Shown here in pieces: positions 1 through 8,522 of a DNA stretch of 64,000 nt (positions are counted from its first letter, which is position 1; every line of letters begins with the position of its first letter). The DNA is taken from contig NZ_CP068022.1 of the NCBI RefSeq assembly GCF_016695175.1, forward strand, positions 186,001 to 250,000, read 5' to 3'. The notes below the pieces were generated by a model. That model was not told the origin of the DNA and did not search any database. It saw only the letters and a program-made list of their open reading frames with translations. The stretch is from Pseudoalteromonas sp. GCY. GTDB taxonomy: Bacteria; Pseudomonadota; Gammaproteobacteria; Enterobacterales; Alteromonadaceae. The translations under genes were made by a program, and so were the position numbers.

Positions 1-421
1 TACCACCACTGAAATTGCAGCTCACCTTAAAGTGGGCACCCATGGCTCAACCTATGGCGGTAATCCACTAGCCTGCGCGGTAGCGGAAGCTGCATTTGAC
101 ACAGTAAATACAGAATCGGTGTTAGCTGGCGTAAAAGCCAAAGAACAACTATTCAGAGATGGCCTAAATGCTATCAACGACAAATACAATGTATTTTCTG
201 AAGTTCGCGGTAAAGGTCTTCTTCTTGGTGCAGTACTCAATGACAAATTTGAAGGCCGTGCACGCGACTTTCTTGTAGCAAGTGCAGAGCACGGCTTAAT
301 GTCATTAGTTGCTGGCACTAACGTAGTTCGTTTTACACCTTCTCTTGTGATCACTGATGAAGAGATCCAACAAGGCCTAGCACGCTTTGAACAAGCAGTT
401 GCTGCAGTAGTAAACGGCTAA
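1..421 (+). CDS. astC: Acetylornithine/succinylornithine aminotransferase, C-terminal part
   Basis: This is the last ~139 codons of a class-III PLP-dependent aminotransferase; the reading frame is open from base 2, so the start and the PLP lysine lie upstream of the window. The visible part has the conserved [12 protein letters not shown] segment and the VRGKGLLLG segment of the small domain, both typical of the ArgD/AstC family. The enzyme transfers the amino group of N2-succinylornithine (or acetylornithine) to 2-oxoglutarate in the cytoplasm. AstA follows after 30 bases, so the catabolic AST role is likely, although in many gammaproteobacteria one protein serves both arginine synthesis and breakdown. 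Family is certain; ArgD versus AstC cannot be settled from this fragment. Confidence 0.9.
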   Translation, partial: TTTEIAAHLKVGTHGSTYGGNPLACAVAEAAFDTVNTESVLAGVKAKEQLFRDGLNAINDKYNVFSEVRGKGLLLGAVLNDKFEGRARDFLVASAEHGLMSLVAGTNVVRFTPSLVITDEEIQQGLARFEQAVAAVVNG

Positions 422-451
422 GGAGCTGGGGACCTCGGTCTCCTCTTTCTC

Positions 452-1477
452 ATGTTAGTATTAAGACCAATACAAAAAACTGACTTCGATGCGCTAAAAA
501 CCATAGCAGTTGAATCTGGCCATGGGTTTACCTCATTGCCAGTAGATGACGAATTGTTGTCTAATAAAATTAACCGCTCGGTTGAAAGCTTTGCAAAGTC
601 AGTGTCAAAACCATACGACGAAGGCTATTTATTCGTTCTTGAAGACACACAAACGGGCGAAATTATAGGCACCACTGCGATTGAAGCCGCGGTCGGTATG
701 TCTGTGCCTTTATATCACTATCATCTTGGTAAAACAGTACATCACTCAAGAACTTTGGGTGTCTATAATACCGTTGATATTCTGTCGATGTGTAACGACT
801 ACACAGGTAGCTCTGAGATCTGCACGCTATTTTTACGTGAAGGTCATCGTCAAGGGTTAGCTGGTCGCTTTCTTTCAAGAAGCCGTTTCTTATTTATGGC
901 AGAACATGCAGAACGCTTTAGCGATACCGTTATTGCAGAAATGCGTGGTGTAAGTGACGAACATGGCCATTCGCCGTTTTGGCAATGGCTGCAAGAACAC
1001 TTTTTTAGCATCGAATTTCCGCAAGCAGATCACTTGGTAGGTCTCGGGGACAAAGTTTTTATTTGTGAACTTATGCCCAAGTATCCCATCTATGCAAACC
1101 TACTAAGTCCAGAAGCACAAACTGTGATAGGTAAAGTGCACGAGAAAACCAAGCCTGCTTTGCGTTTGTTACAAAAAGAGGGGTTTGAACACCGTGGCTA
1201 TGTTGACTTGTTCGACGCAGGTCCAACGGTGGAAGCCAAACTCGACAACATTAGAACGGTTAGAGAGTCGTTTAAAGGTGAGGTTGAAATAGTCACTTCA
1301 CTACCAGACAAGCTCCCTAGTCTTGCTATTTCAAATGGTCGATTAGACGCGTTTAAAGCCACGTTTACCGATCAGGCTTATCTGTGCGAAGCAGAAGAAA
1401 AAATTCAGCTGACCGCAGAGGTAGCCAATGCGCTTGATGTCACTCAAGGTGAACTGATAAACGCATTTGAACTATAG
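452..1477 (+). CDS. astA: Arginine N-succinyltransferase
   Basis: A 341-residue protein, the usual AstA length. It begins MLVLRPIQKTDFDALK and carries the family's LFLREGHRQGLAGRFLSRSR and EMRG segments of the GNAT-like fold. It transfers succinyl from succinyl-CoA to the alpha-amino group of arginine, the first step of the ammonia-producing AST pathway. It sits 30 bases after the aminotransferase, so the two are probably cotranscribed. The succinylglutamate semialdehyde dehydrogenase gene astD, which I expect next in relatives, is not here: the following gene is the DUF1338 protein. Confidence 0.95.
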   Translation: MLVLRPIQKTDFDALKTIAVESGHGFTSLPVDDELLSNKINRSVESFAKSVSKPYDEGYLFVLEDTQTGEIIGTTAIEAAVGMSVPLYHYHLGKTVHHSRTLGVYNTVDILSMCNDYTGSSEICTLFLREGHRQGLAGRFLSRSRFLFMAEHAERFSDTVIAEMRGVSDEHGHSPFWQWLQEHFFSIEFPQADHLVGLGDKVFICELMPKYPIYANLLSPEAQTVIGKVHEKTKPALRLLQKEGFEHRGYVDLFDAGPTVEAKLDNIRTVRESFKGEVEIVTSLPDKLPSLAISNGRLDAFKATFTDQAYLCEAEEKIQLTAEVANALDVTQGELINAFEL

Positions 1478-1494
1478 ATTTCAATGTCGTGCTG

Positions 1495-1508
1495 ATACCA
1501 ATTGGTAT
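1495..1508. repeat. Perfect 14-bp palindrome ATACCAATTGGTAT
   Basis: A perfect palindrome between astA and the DUF1338 gene. Its halves match the terminal inverted repeats (ATACCAATT...AATTGGTAT) of the 162-bp element at 41384-41545, so it may be two element ends joined after loss of the middle. That origin is inference. Confidence 0.5.
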
Positions 1509-1553
1509 AAAGTTTAACAAGCTGTCACCAAGACAAAAAATTAGGAAACCATT

Positions 1554-2357
1554 ATGCACAACAACGTAGATACATTATTTGAACACCTGTGGGACAACTA
1601 CCTAGAAGTAACGCCTTCAGCAGTTAAAGTTCATGAACTACTCGGCTCAACGCAAAAAGACGACGTGATCAACGACCACATTGCATTGCGTACCTTTAAC
1701 ATCGAAAAAGTAGGCCTAGAAAAGCTCGCTGCGCATTTTAAAGCCGTAGGTTACACCGAGTGTGGCGAATACCATTTTGAAGCGAAAAAGCTATATGCAA
1801 AGCATTATGAACACCAAGATCCAACTAAACCAAAGGTGTTTATCTCTGAGCTGCTAGTTGAAAAATGTTCAGAAGAACTACAAGCTATCGTTAAAGACAT
1901 GGTTGAGCAAATCGACGAGTCAGCAGTAACAGCTAAAAACTTCCTGTATTCTGGCACCCACTGGCGTGTTTCTCACGAGACATACAAAAAGCTACTCGCT
2001 GAAAGCGAGTATGCCGCATGGATGTCTGCATGGGGCTACCGTGCAAACCACTTCACGGTAAGCATCAACTATCTGAAGAACTTCACCACAATTGAAGCTG
2101 TAAACCAAGCGCTCAAAGACAACGGTTTTGAACTAAACACCTCTGGCGGCGAAATCAAAGGCTCTCCAGAAGTGTTACTAGAGCAATCTTCAACGCTTGC
2201 TGATCACCAAATCGTGCAGTTTAAAGACGGTGAATTTAGCATTCCAAGCTGCTTCTATGAGTTTGCTTTGCGTTATACCAAACCTGACGGCGAGATCTAT
2301 ACTGGTTTTGTTGCAGCTTCTGCTGACAAAATCTTTGAAAGTACTAACGCAAGATAA
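1554..2357 (+). CDS. DUF1338 family protein (2-oxoadipate dioxygenase/decarboxylase-like)
   Basis: A 267-residue protein of the DUF1338 family. Family members of known function (YdcJ/HglS type) are Fe(II)-dependent enzymes that convert 2-oxoadipate to 2-hydroxyglutarate in lysine breakdown. Three candidate metal ligands of the vicinal-oxygen-chelate-like site are present: His42 in DHIALRTF, His166 in ANHFTVS and Glu236 in FYEFALRY. The protein is much shorter than YdcJ, so its substrate may differ. Its place after astC-astA suggests a role in amino acid breakdown. The start has the RBS TTAGGAAACC before ATG, and a terminator follows at 2403. Family call is firm; substrate is unknown. Confidence 0.8.
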   Translation: MHNNVDTLFEHLWDNYLEVTPSAVKVHELLGSTQKDDVINDHIALRTFNIEKVGLEKLAAHFKAVGYTECGEYHFEAKKLYAKHYEHQDPTKPKVFISELLVEKCSEELQAIVKDMVEQIDESAVTAKNFLYSGTHWRVSHETYKKLLAESEYAAWMSAWGYRANHFTVSINYLKNFTTIEAVNQALKDNGFELNTSGGEIKGSPEVLLEQSSTLADHQIVQFKDGEFSIPSCFYEFALRYTKPDGEIYTGFVAASADKIFESTNAR

Positions 2358-2402
2358 TCGCGTTTAAAATCAGTGCTTGCCTAAGCACTCTGCCCAAATT
2401 GT

Positions 2403-2426
2403 AAAGCAGCCATAAAGGCTGCTTTT
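2403..2426 (+). terminator. Rho-independent terminator after the ast/DUF1338 cluster
   Basis: AAAGCAGCC, loop ATAAA, GGCTGCTTT followed by T: a 9-bp perfect stem ending in a T-run. It lies between convergent genes and closes the plus-strand operon. Confidence 0.75.
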
Positions 2427-2436
2427 CTAGTTAATA

Positions 2437-3327
2437 TTAGCCACAACTCCAATCAAACTCGCGGTTTACCAAATCAAGCATACCTATCCCTCCGCCAAAG
2501 TTATGCCCACCTAAGATCTCTTCGAATTCGATGTAGTAAGGTGTAAGAAAATCTGGGATCCCTTGACCGTTTAAACTCGTCCCGCCTAAATGGTTTGGCG
2601 AAACACTCTCTAACCACTCAGGGTCGCCTTCGTACGGATCAATATAACCTGTATCTTCATATTCGCTGGGCGTCTTGCCCGCATTAGGATCACTAGGGTT
2701 GGCAACAAGCGCAATTGCACGGTTAAAACTCACTGCTTCAGGGGGAATTCCACCAAGCTCGCGATATATTTGGTACTCTTCAGCTGGCAAACTGAGATAC
2801 TGGGAATAGTTCATTTTCCAAAAGCAACTCGCCCCACCCTCGACTAGCCATTCTGGAGCACAAACATCATCTTCAAAATGCCGTTCAATAATAGTTGGCG
2901 GTGAACAGAGCTCGCCGTAAAACTCAGCTTCACTAAGCAGGAGCGTTGCGTAATAACAATCTAGCGTATCCGCTGCAAACTTACAGCTAGGATGAACCGT
3001 TTGCATCGCCTGCCAAAAGGGTTTGAATAGCGGTTCATCTGGCGACTGTTCAGCAAGTAACGCCTCTTCTAACCCTTCAATATATTCGGGTCCGCCATCA
3101 TTATGCTCAACCGCGATTGCAAAAAAGCTAACCGCATACGCATTCTCATCAGTGCGATAGCCCTCTGGCAATTTTAGTGTAAAGCTGTGCTTTAGCGGAT
3201 AACCTGTATGTGGATCAAGCGGCCATTGATTGGCTTTAATTCCGGGGGGCAAACCAAATACCCAGCCATCAAAGCGTGTTTTATCGTCAATGGATTGTTT
3301 CAATATTTCGATATTATAAGCATTCAT
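2437..3327 (-). CDS. Acidic protein of unknown function
   Basis: I do not recognise this 296-residue protein. It has no signal peptide or membrane segment, is rich in Asp, Glu, Pro and Gly, and ends in a glycine-rich stretch (GGHNFGGGIGMLDL) before FDWSCG. The start is well supported: AAGGAGATAGTA precedes the ATG. It is divergent from the FGE-fold lipoprotein at 3492, with a 164-bp AT-rich shared promoter region, and the large orphan protein at 4414 follows. This neighbourhood suggests an accessory function such as an immunity protein or chaperone for an effector, but nothing in its own sequence proves that. Confidence 0.6.
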   Translation of the reverse strand: MNAYNIEILKQSIDDKTRFDGWVFGLPPGIKANQWPLDPHTGYPLKHSFTLKLPEGYRTDENAYAVSFFAIAVEHNDGGPEYIEGLEEALLAEQSPDEPLFKPFWQAMQTVHPSCKFAADTLDCYYATLLLSEAEFYGELCSPPTIIERHFEDDVCAPEWLVEGGASCFWKMNYSQYLSLPAEEYQIYRELGGIPPEAVSFNRAIALVANPSDPNAGKTPSEYEDTGYIDPYEGDPEWLESVSPNHLGGTSLNGQGIPDFLTPYYIEFEEILGGHNFGGGIGMLDLVNREFDWSCG

Positions 3328-3491
3328 TACTATCTCCTTATTAAATAACGTTGCTTACTCATTAGCTAGTATAAAAGTATTAACACTAAAATTGAAATAA
3401 GTATTTAGATACTTATTTACTTAGAAAGATGCGGCTAAACAAGTTATGATAAATGTGTAAATAAAACTGATAGAAATACCGCAAAGATTAT

Positions 3492-4394
3492 ATGGATAGC
3501 ACACTTATGGACAAGATTGATCACCAGATATTAACCCCTTTAGCGACATTACTATGCTTGGTCATAAGCGGGTGTGACGACCTAGGCCAACAAATAGACG
3601 CGCTTACTGGCGAGCAAGACAAGCAAGTGCAAGCTCTTATTGAGCGCACAAAAGCCCAAATGGTATTTGTTGAAGGCGGCAGCTTTATGATGGGCGATGG
3701 CGGTGGCCCTAATAACTTGCCTTGGACCATAGCCCGCGACAATAAACCCGCTCATAAGGTGACCCTTACCAGCTATTCGATGGGGGCTTATGAGGTAAGC
3801 TATGGCGATTTTGATTTATACACCGCGGTAAACGACCTACCAAAAACCATGTGGACAAAATGGGATAAAGATGAAATTTGGCGTGCACCTGAATTCCCTG
3901 CTGGAGTAAGTTGGTATGGCGCAAAAAACTATTGTTTATGGCTCGCTGAGTTAACCCAGCTACCCTTTGATTTACCCACAGAAGCACAATGGGAATTTGC
4001 TGCACGAAACCGTGGTGAAAATATTTTGTTTGCCACCAATACCGGTATGCTTGAACTCGGTGTAAATTACTCTCTCGCCGAAGAGCCAGAGCCGCATATT
4101 AGTGGCACCTATCCCCCTAATCCATTGGGGTTTTATGATTTAAGCGGCAATATGATTGAATGGGTCAATGACTGGTGGGCTGAGGATTACTATCAACACT
4201 CCCCAGAGCAGGATCCTAAAGGGCCAAAAGAAGGCACAAAAAAGGTCATGCGAGGTGGCAGGTTTTTAGAGTCTCCCCGCGGTAGTAATGTATATACACG
4301 GCAAGAGTCAGATGAGCTTGATGAGGCGTATCGTGCTAAAGGATTTCGCTGCGCGCTTAATCAGTCGACAAAATTAAGTGTGCAACCAAACTAG
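3492..4394 (+). CDS. FGE/SUMF1-fold lipoprotein lacking the catalytic cysteine pair
   Basis: A 300-residue protein with a type-II signal peptide (hydrophobic run at residues 13-26, lipobox ISGC, lipidated Cys28) followed by a formylglycine-generating-enzyme-fold domain at about 57-290. Landmarks are GGSFMMGD, the P-E-WEFAAR block, SGNMIEWVNDWW, MRGGRF and the final GFRCAL. The cysteine pair that binds copper and oxidises sulfatases in true FGE is not in the expected region before GFRC, so sulfatase maturation is unlikely; such proteins are often binding or regulatory modules. ATG 3492 has a weak RBS and ATG 3507 is possible. It is convergent with the 967-residue orphan gene and shares a terminator with it. 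Confidence 0.8.
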   Translation: MDSTLMDKIDHQILTPLATLLCLVISGCDDLGQQIDALTGEQDKQVQALIERTKAQMVFVEGGSFMMGDGGGPNNLPWTIARDNKPAHKVTLTSYSMGAYEVSYGDFDLYTAVNDLPKTMWTKWDKDEIWRAPEFPAGVSWYGAKNYCLWLAELTQLPFDLPTEAQWEFAARNRGENILFATNTGMLELGVNYSLAEEPEPHISGTYPPNPLGFYDLSGNMIEWVNDWWAEDYYQHSPEQDPKGPKEGTKKVMRGGRFLESPRGSNVYTRQESDELDEAYRAKGFRCALNQSTKLSVQPN

Positions 4395-4405
4395 CTTGGT
4401 TGCAC
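4380..4405. terminator. Bidirectional terminator between convergent genes
   Basis: GTGCAACCAA, loop ACTAGC, TTGGTTGCAC: a 10-bp perfect stem that includes the stop codon of the lipoprotein gene and lies just before the stop of the minus-strand gene. There is no strong T-run on either side. Confidence 0.5.
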
Positions 4406-4413
4406 GTCTATAA

Positions 4414-7317
4414 TTAAGCCATTGCGATAAATGGAGTTGTATTAAGCATAGCTACTGCAACCGAACCGGAACGTGCTCTGCTTGGTAGTTTGCGTCGCCA
4501 TGCATCAAACTCACGCTGCTGAGCACCTTCTAAAATACTATTCAGCTGAGATAAGCCTTCTTCTCGGCTACATTTTTCGCCGCCCTCCCCCATATGCTGC
4601 AATACTTCATCTAGCTCTTCAGTGCAGAGAATATGCTTAAGTATGATAATAATCGCATTCTCGCGCTGCTCATTTAAGCCCGACCAGCTGTAGGCGTCTG
4701 AGTCTATAAGGCTGGCGAGGTTGGGATTCGCTAATAAGTTTAAAAAAGCTCCCTTGGACTCAGGTACCGTAAACTTAAGCATTTCTGGTGTTTGTTCAAC
4801 TCTCTGTATAATGGCCTTGGCTTGATCATGGATAAGCACTTTAGTTCGCCACCACTTATCAACCGAGTCAATCGTCCCACCAACAAACTCAGCAATATCT
4901 TTACCTGTTGCTATATGCATACCCACGGCTTTATACAGCACGTTAAATGCCAATGGCTGTATAAACTCAAGGTAATCATAATCATTATTTTTAAGCTGGT
5001 GATATACGAACTGGGCAAGCGTGACAATTTCATCTACACCTATCTCACAGACCAACTCTCCGCCAGCACCTACGCCCCAGATAAGTCCCAACTTCGCGCG
5101 AAGTATAAACCTTCCGTCTTCATAACCAATAAAACACCCGGCGTTTGCACCGGCGCCAAATGCGCCTTCTGCCTTTCCACCTAATTTAGCTAAATCACAA
5201 AAGCTAGATTTTCCGGATTTTTCTGGATTATCCCACTGCAAAGCACCAGTTAACTCACAGCCTGCGGATACCCCAGCAAATGCGCTGAGCTCACCTTTTA
5301 CAGGTTCAAACTTGCGATCAGCGCGGCTAAGTGCTTTTACTTGTTCAGGGGTTAATCCCTCAAGCATCATTTTACCTTGCTTTACTGTGCAGCCTACATT
5401 TGCCGCCGCTTGTAATTTCGCTCCTGCATAGCCAAAAAGGGCAATGGTCGCATTTAACCGGATCGCGCCTAAGTTTATCTCACGCTCTTTGGTCGTATTT
5501 TTAAGTGGCATCATAAACTTAAATTCATACCCCTTTTTATTAGGGTAGTAACCACTCATTGCAGCTTTTGCTTCACCAACTGCAAAATCGACTTTGCCAT
5601 CAGCTTGAAATGAAAAAACACCATCTTTTGGGCTAAAGTTTGCAGCAATGCCCGCACCATGGGTGTAGCGCATTAGTCGCGCCTCTGCACTGGCGTCAAA
5701 ATAGTCGCTTTTTTCAAACCTTTTTATCTTTAGATCTTTATTAAGCTCCCTAGCCCATTCGCCCCATATGGTTGTATACGTGTCGACAAGCTTCTTATCA
5801 TACTTAAAATTGACCTTTAGCTTACTCAAATCATTTTTAAGCGCTTTGTTCAGTTTTTTACGGTCTAAGTTGCCATTCGCATCGCTAAAACGGCGGCCGT
5901 TTCGAATGTCCGTATCAATTTTGTAGCGTCTAGTATGATTGGCGATTTTATCACTACGCACATAGGTATACTTTCGACCTTTAAAGCCAATGACTTCGGT
6001 AATTTTATTAGCGGTAGGGCCTGAAACAAGTGGTTTTAGGGTCTCGTTTAACGCCTTTTTTGCGTCAATTACTTTATCATCTTGTTTCGAGAGGTCTTGT
6101 TGTCCAGCCAGCGCTTGCTTTAGCTGCTCCATGGGAGGGTTAAGTACTTCCATTTCTTGCTCTAAAATATCGGCAAGTGACTGCGTGACCGCTATAAAGC
6201 TGTTATCTTCTGGAATATATATAAAATCAATAATTTCCAGTTGGTCTTCGGATTCTTCAACCGAAAAACTCACGGAGTGCGTCGCACCTCCGGCTTCAGC
6301 GGTTAATGTGTATTCCCCCGCCACAAGCGGTAGCGCCAACTCCCAATCGTAGCCTCTGTCTGGTAGATATTTGCCATTCACTTGCTCCAATATGGCTGAT
6401 TTTGAACCCGACGTTGGCCCTTTCCAGATTAGGTTAACGCTGTTGCTGTTATAAAATTGCCCTTTAACTAGTACGTCAAAGCCGGTATTCACCCTGACTT
6501 TATCACCCGCTTTGGGAGGATTTTTTATAGTAAACTGAGGATGGTTGAAACCATATATACGGCTTTCATTTGGTGTGCCTGTATACTGCTCGACAACACT
6601 CGCGGCAGTTTCTCCCGGCCCTAATACATGATTTGCAAAACGCCTTTTAGTGGCTTGGTTTTGCTCTAGTTTTACGATTTGCTTTGGATTTGGTTGACCA
6701 ATAATGACGGATGGCGCAATGGTATCTATGGGTTGTGCTGTACTTTCTAGCTTAGTGGGTGTTTTTTTAATGCCAGCGTTACTCTTACCCATTGACGGTC
6801 GCGTTGTACCTGCTCCTTCGCTACTATTGAAGCCCACACCATCATTTTTTGAGTAATCGCTTGTAGCAGCATATTTAGCTGCAGCACCTAAATGTGCACC
6901 GTTTTGGCTTAACTCTCCCGCCCCACCCGAGAAGCCTTTACTGCCACCAGAACCGAACTGACCTTCCACTTTAGCCTCAAGCGCTGACTTTTTAATAAAC
7001 GCAAAGATCTCCTTTATATTGCCTTGAGAAACCGTTTTGAGACGTTGTGCTTGGTTATTTGAAATAACGAGTAGTTGTCTATCGTCATGGTGATGAAGTC
7101 CACCATGCCAGTAACGAGCTTCTTTTGGGTCAATACGAATATAGTCAGTGTGATGGGGGTTAAGTGCTTTAAGAATGATGTTGGGCACTTTAGCCATCGG
7201 CAATCTGGTTGGTTGTGCCGAATTTTTTACGTCTGAATCTGACTGAAAAAGTAAATCATCGAATGTACCTTGCTGTGCGTCTTGCACAAGCGCAGGCCAT
7301 TTGTCAAAAGGCTTCAT
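4414..7317 (-). CDS. Large LysM-containing orphan protein, possible secreted effector
   Basis: A 967-residue protein when read from ATG 7317, chosen because AAGGAAGG lies 6 bases upstream; an upstream ATG at 7356 would add 13 residues. There is no N-terminal signal peptide. Residues below use the longer form. About 130-190 is Gly/Ser-rich linker; about 242-290 resembles a LysM module (HVLGPGET...YGFNHP...PKAGDKVRV); about 292-367 looks like a beta-sandwich; about 570-770 is rich in Gly and Ala with repeated cysteines (GCTV, AGCEL, AGCFIGYE) and a GLIWGVGAGGEL stretch that could insert in membranes. Large multidomain proteins without signal peptides next to small acidic and FGE-fold genes are typical of type VI or similar effector loci, but no vgrG, hcp or PAAR gene is seen. 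Function is unproven. Confidence 0.6.
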   Translation of the reverse strand: MKPFDKWPALVQDAQQGTFDDLLFQSDSDVKNSAQPTRLPMAKVPNIILKALNPHHTDYIRIDPKEARYWHGGLHHHDDRQLLVISNNQAQRLKTVSQGNIKEIFAFIKKSALEAKVEGQFGSGGSKGFSGGAGELSQNGAHLGAAAKYAATSDYSKNDGVGFNSSEGAGTTRPSMGKSNAGIKKTPTKLESTAQPIDTIAPSVIIGQPNPKQIVKLEQNQATKRRFANHVLGPGETAASVVEQYTGTPNESRIYGFNHPQFTIKNPPKAGDKVRVNTGFDVLVKGQFYNSNSVNLIWKGPTSGSKSAILEQVNGKYLPDRGYDWELALPLVAGEYTLTAEAGGATHSVSFSVEESEDQLEIIDFIYIPEDNSFIAVTQSLADILEQEMEVLNPPMEQLKQALAGQQDLSKQDDKVIDAKKALNETLKPLVSGPTANKITEVIGFKGRKYTYVRSDKIANHTRRYKIDTDIRNGRRFSDANGNLDRKKLNKALKNDLSKLKVNFKYDKKLVDTYTTIWGEWARELNKDLKIKRFEKSDYFDASAEARLMRYTHGAGIAANFSPKDGVFSFQADGKVDFAVGEAKAAMSGYYPNKKGYEFKFMMPLKNTTKEREINLGAIRLNATIALFGYAGAKLQAAANVGCTVKQGKMMLEGLTPEQVKALSRADRKFEPVKGELSAFAGVSAGCELTGALQWDNPEKSGKSSFCDLAKLGGKAEGAFGAGANAGCFIGYEDGRFILRAKLGLIWGVGAGGELVCEIGVDEIVTLAQFVYHQLKNNDYDYLEFIQPLAFNVLYKAVGMHIATGKDIAEFVGGTIDSVDKWWRTKVLIHDQAKAIIQRVEQTPEMLKFTVPESKGAFLNLLANPNLASLIDSDAYSWSGLNEQRENAIIIILKHILCTEELDEVLQHMGEGGEKCSREEGLSQLNSILEGAQQREFDAWRRKLPSRARSGSVAVAMLNTTPFIAMA

Positions 7318-7688
7318 GCCAATCCTTCCTTGTTTATTCCGGTTGTTCCTCATCAATGCAATTTGCTACTCATCAATGAGCGCGAGATATTATTCGGGGT
7401 AGATTTTATACTGATGGAGTCAGTTATTCAATCAAGGAAAAATTTTGCTATTTACCTGTTCTAAATGATGAGAAATTTTTAACGCCGTTAGCGCCTGATT
7501 AGCTCCCTCAAATTAGGGAAGTGTAAGACAAAATGGTATGACATATCATTGTCAAAAAGTCCCTGTAGAGTTTAAGCTAGGTTACTCTAACACGCTCAAA
7601 AGTTAGTTGGTGCGGTAATATTTTCGCGTTGAAAAGCACTTTGACAGCAACAGGGCCAACTTAACCAAAGGCGATTAAAGGAGTTAGC
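7318..7688. other. Intergenic region with a dispersed repeat copy
   Basis: A 371-bp gap between the large orphan gene and ppk2, which are divergent. No convincing ORF was seen. Its middle holds a degenerate copy of the repeat described at 7438-7539. The rest should contain both promoters; the ppk2 start is preceded by AAAGGAGTTAGC. Confidence 0.5.
7438..7539. repeat. Degenerate copy of a dispersed intergenic repeat
   Basis: Compared with 41446-41545, this stretch shares AAAAATTTTGCTATTTA, TGTTCTAAAT, GAAATTTTTAACGC and GTTAGCG in the same order and spacing, and ends AAAATGGTAT where the other copy ends CAAATTGGTAT. The left part is diverged and its terminal repeat is not clear. No coding capacity. 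Confidence 0.7.
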
Positions 7689-8519
7689 ATGACCAGTTAT
7701 GTATCAGAAATAAAGGCGCTGAATCGCGGACTAAGTGTTAAGCCTCCCATGACACACCCCGCTATTGATTCAAAAAAACACTACAAAAGCGAGTTAAAGT
7801 ACTGGCAAACCCAACTATTACATGTGCAACAAGCCTATTTTCATCAAGGGAAGCGCGCTATTTTAGTGTTTGAAGGCTGGGATGCGGCTGGTAAAGGAGG
7901 CGCTATTCGCCGCATGACAGAAAAACTCGATCCGCGTGGCGTTAAGGTCTACCCAATCGCAAAACCAACGCCCGAGGAACAAGGCCGGCATTACCTATAC
8001 CGTTTTCAAACGAAGTTACCACCTCGGGGCACTATGACTATTTTCGACCGTTCATACTACGGCCGAGTGTTGGTAGAACGGGTTGAAGCATTTGCTAGTG
8101 AGCAAGAGTGGCGCCGCGCCTATCAAGAAATCAATGAATTTGAGCGTCTGCTGACAGATGATAACGTCCGCATTGTTAAGCTATTTTTACACATTAGCGA
8201 AGACGAACAGCTCAAACGCTTTACAGAGCGTTTAAATAATCCGTATAAGCGCTGGAAACTAACGGAAGAAGATATTCGCAACCGCCAAAAGCGACAAGAT
8301 TATGAGCAAGCAATTGATGATATGTTTGCTAAAACCGATACCAATTTAGCGGGATGGCATTTGATCCTCGCGGAACATAAATGGTATGCCCGCGTACAAG
8401 TGATGAAAACCATTGTCGAAGCGTTAAGCACGGGGGTTGATATTAGTCCCCCACCTATCGATAAAGCCGTTGTAAAACTGGCAAAATCTCAATTGGGTAT
8501 TGTTCAAAGGGAGGACTAA
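7689..8519 (+). CDS. ppk2: Polyphosphate kinase 2 family protein
   Basis: A 276-residue single-domain PPK2. The P-loop is GWDAAGKG at 63-70 and the Walker B-like catalytic block FDRSYYGR is at 119-126. The lid region carries RLNNPYKRWKLTEEDIRNR, and HLILAEHKWYARVQVMKTI is near the C-terminus. PPK2 enzymes move phosphate between polyphosphate and nucleotides, mostly making NDPs or NTPs from polyphosphate; the subclass (ADP, GDP or AMP preference) cannot be told by eye. Three bases separate it from the DUF2252 gene, so the two form an operon. The start has the clear RBS AAAGGAGTTAGC. Confidence 0.92.
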   Translation: MTSYVSEIKALNRGLSVKPPMTHPAIDSKKHYKSELKYWQTQLLHVQQAYFHQGKRAILVFEGWDAAGKGGAIRRMTEKLDPRGVKVYPIAKPTPEEQGRHYLYRFQTKLPPRGTMTIFDRSYYGRVLVERVEAFASEQEWRRAYQEINEFERLLTDDNVRIVKLFLHISEDEQLKRFTERLNNPYKRWKLTEEDIRNRQKRQDYEQAIDDMFAKTDTNLAGWHLILAEHKWYARVQVMKTIVEALSTGVDISPPPIDKAVVKLAKSQLGIVQRED

Positions 8520-8522
8520 TCC

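Noticed and set aside
4414..7317. Assignment of the 967-residue protein to a specific type VI effector family
   Set aside because: No MIX, PAAR, VgrG or RHS signature is visible; only general effector-like features are present.
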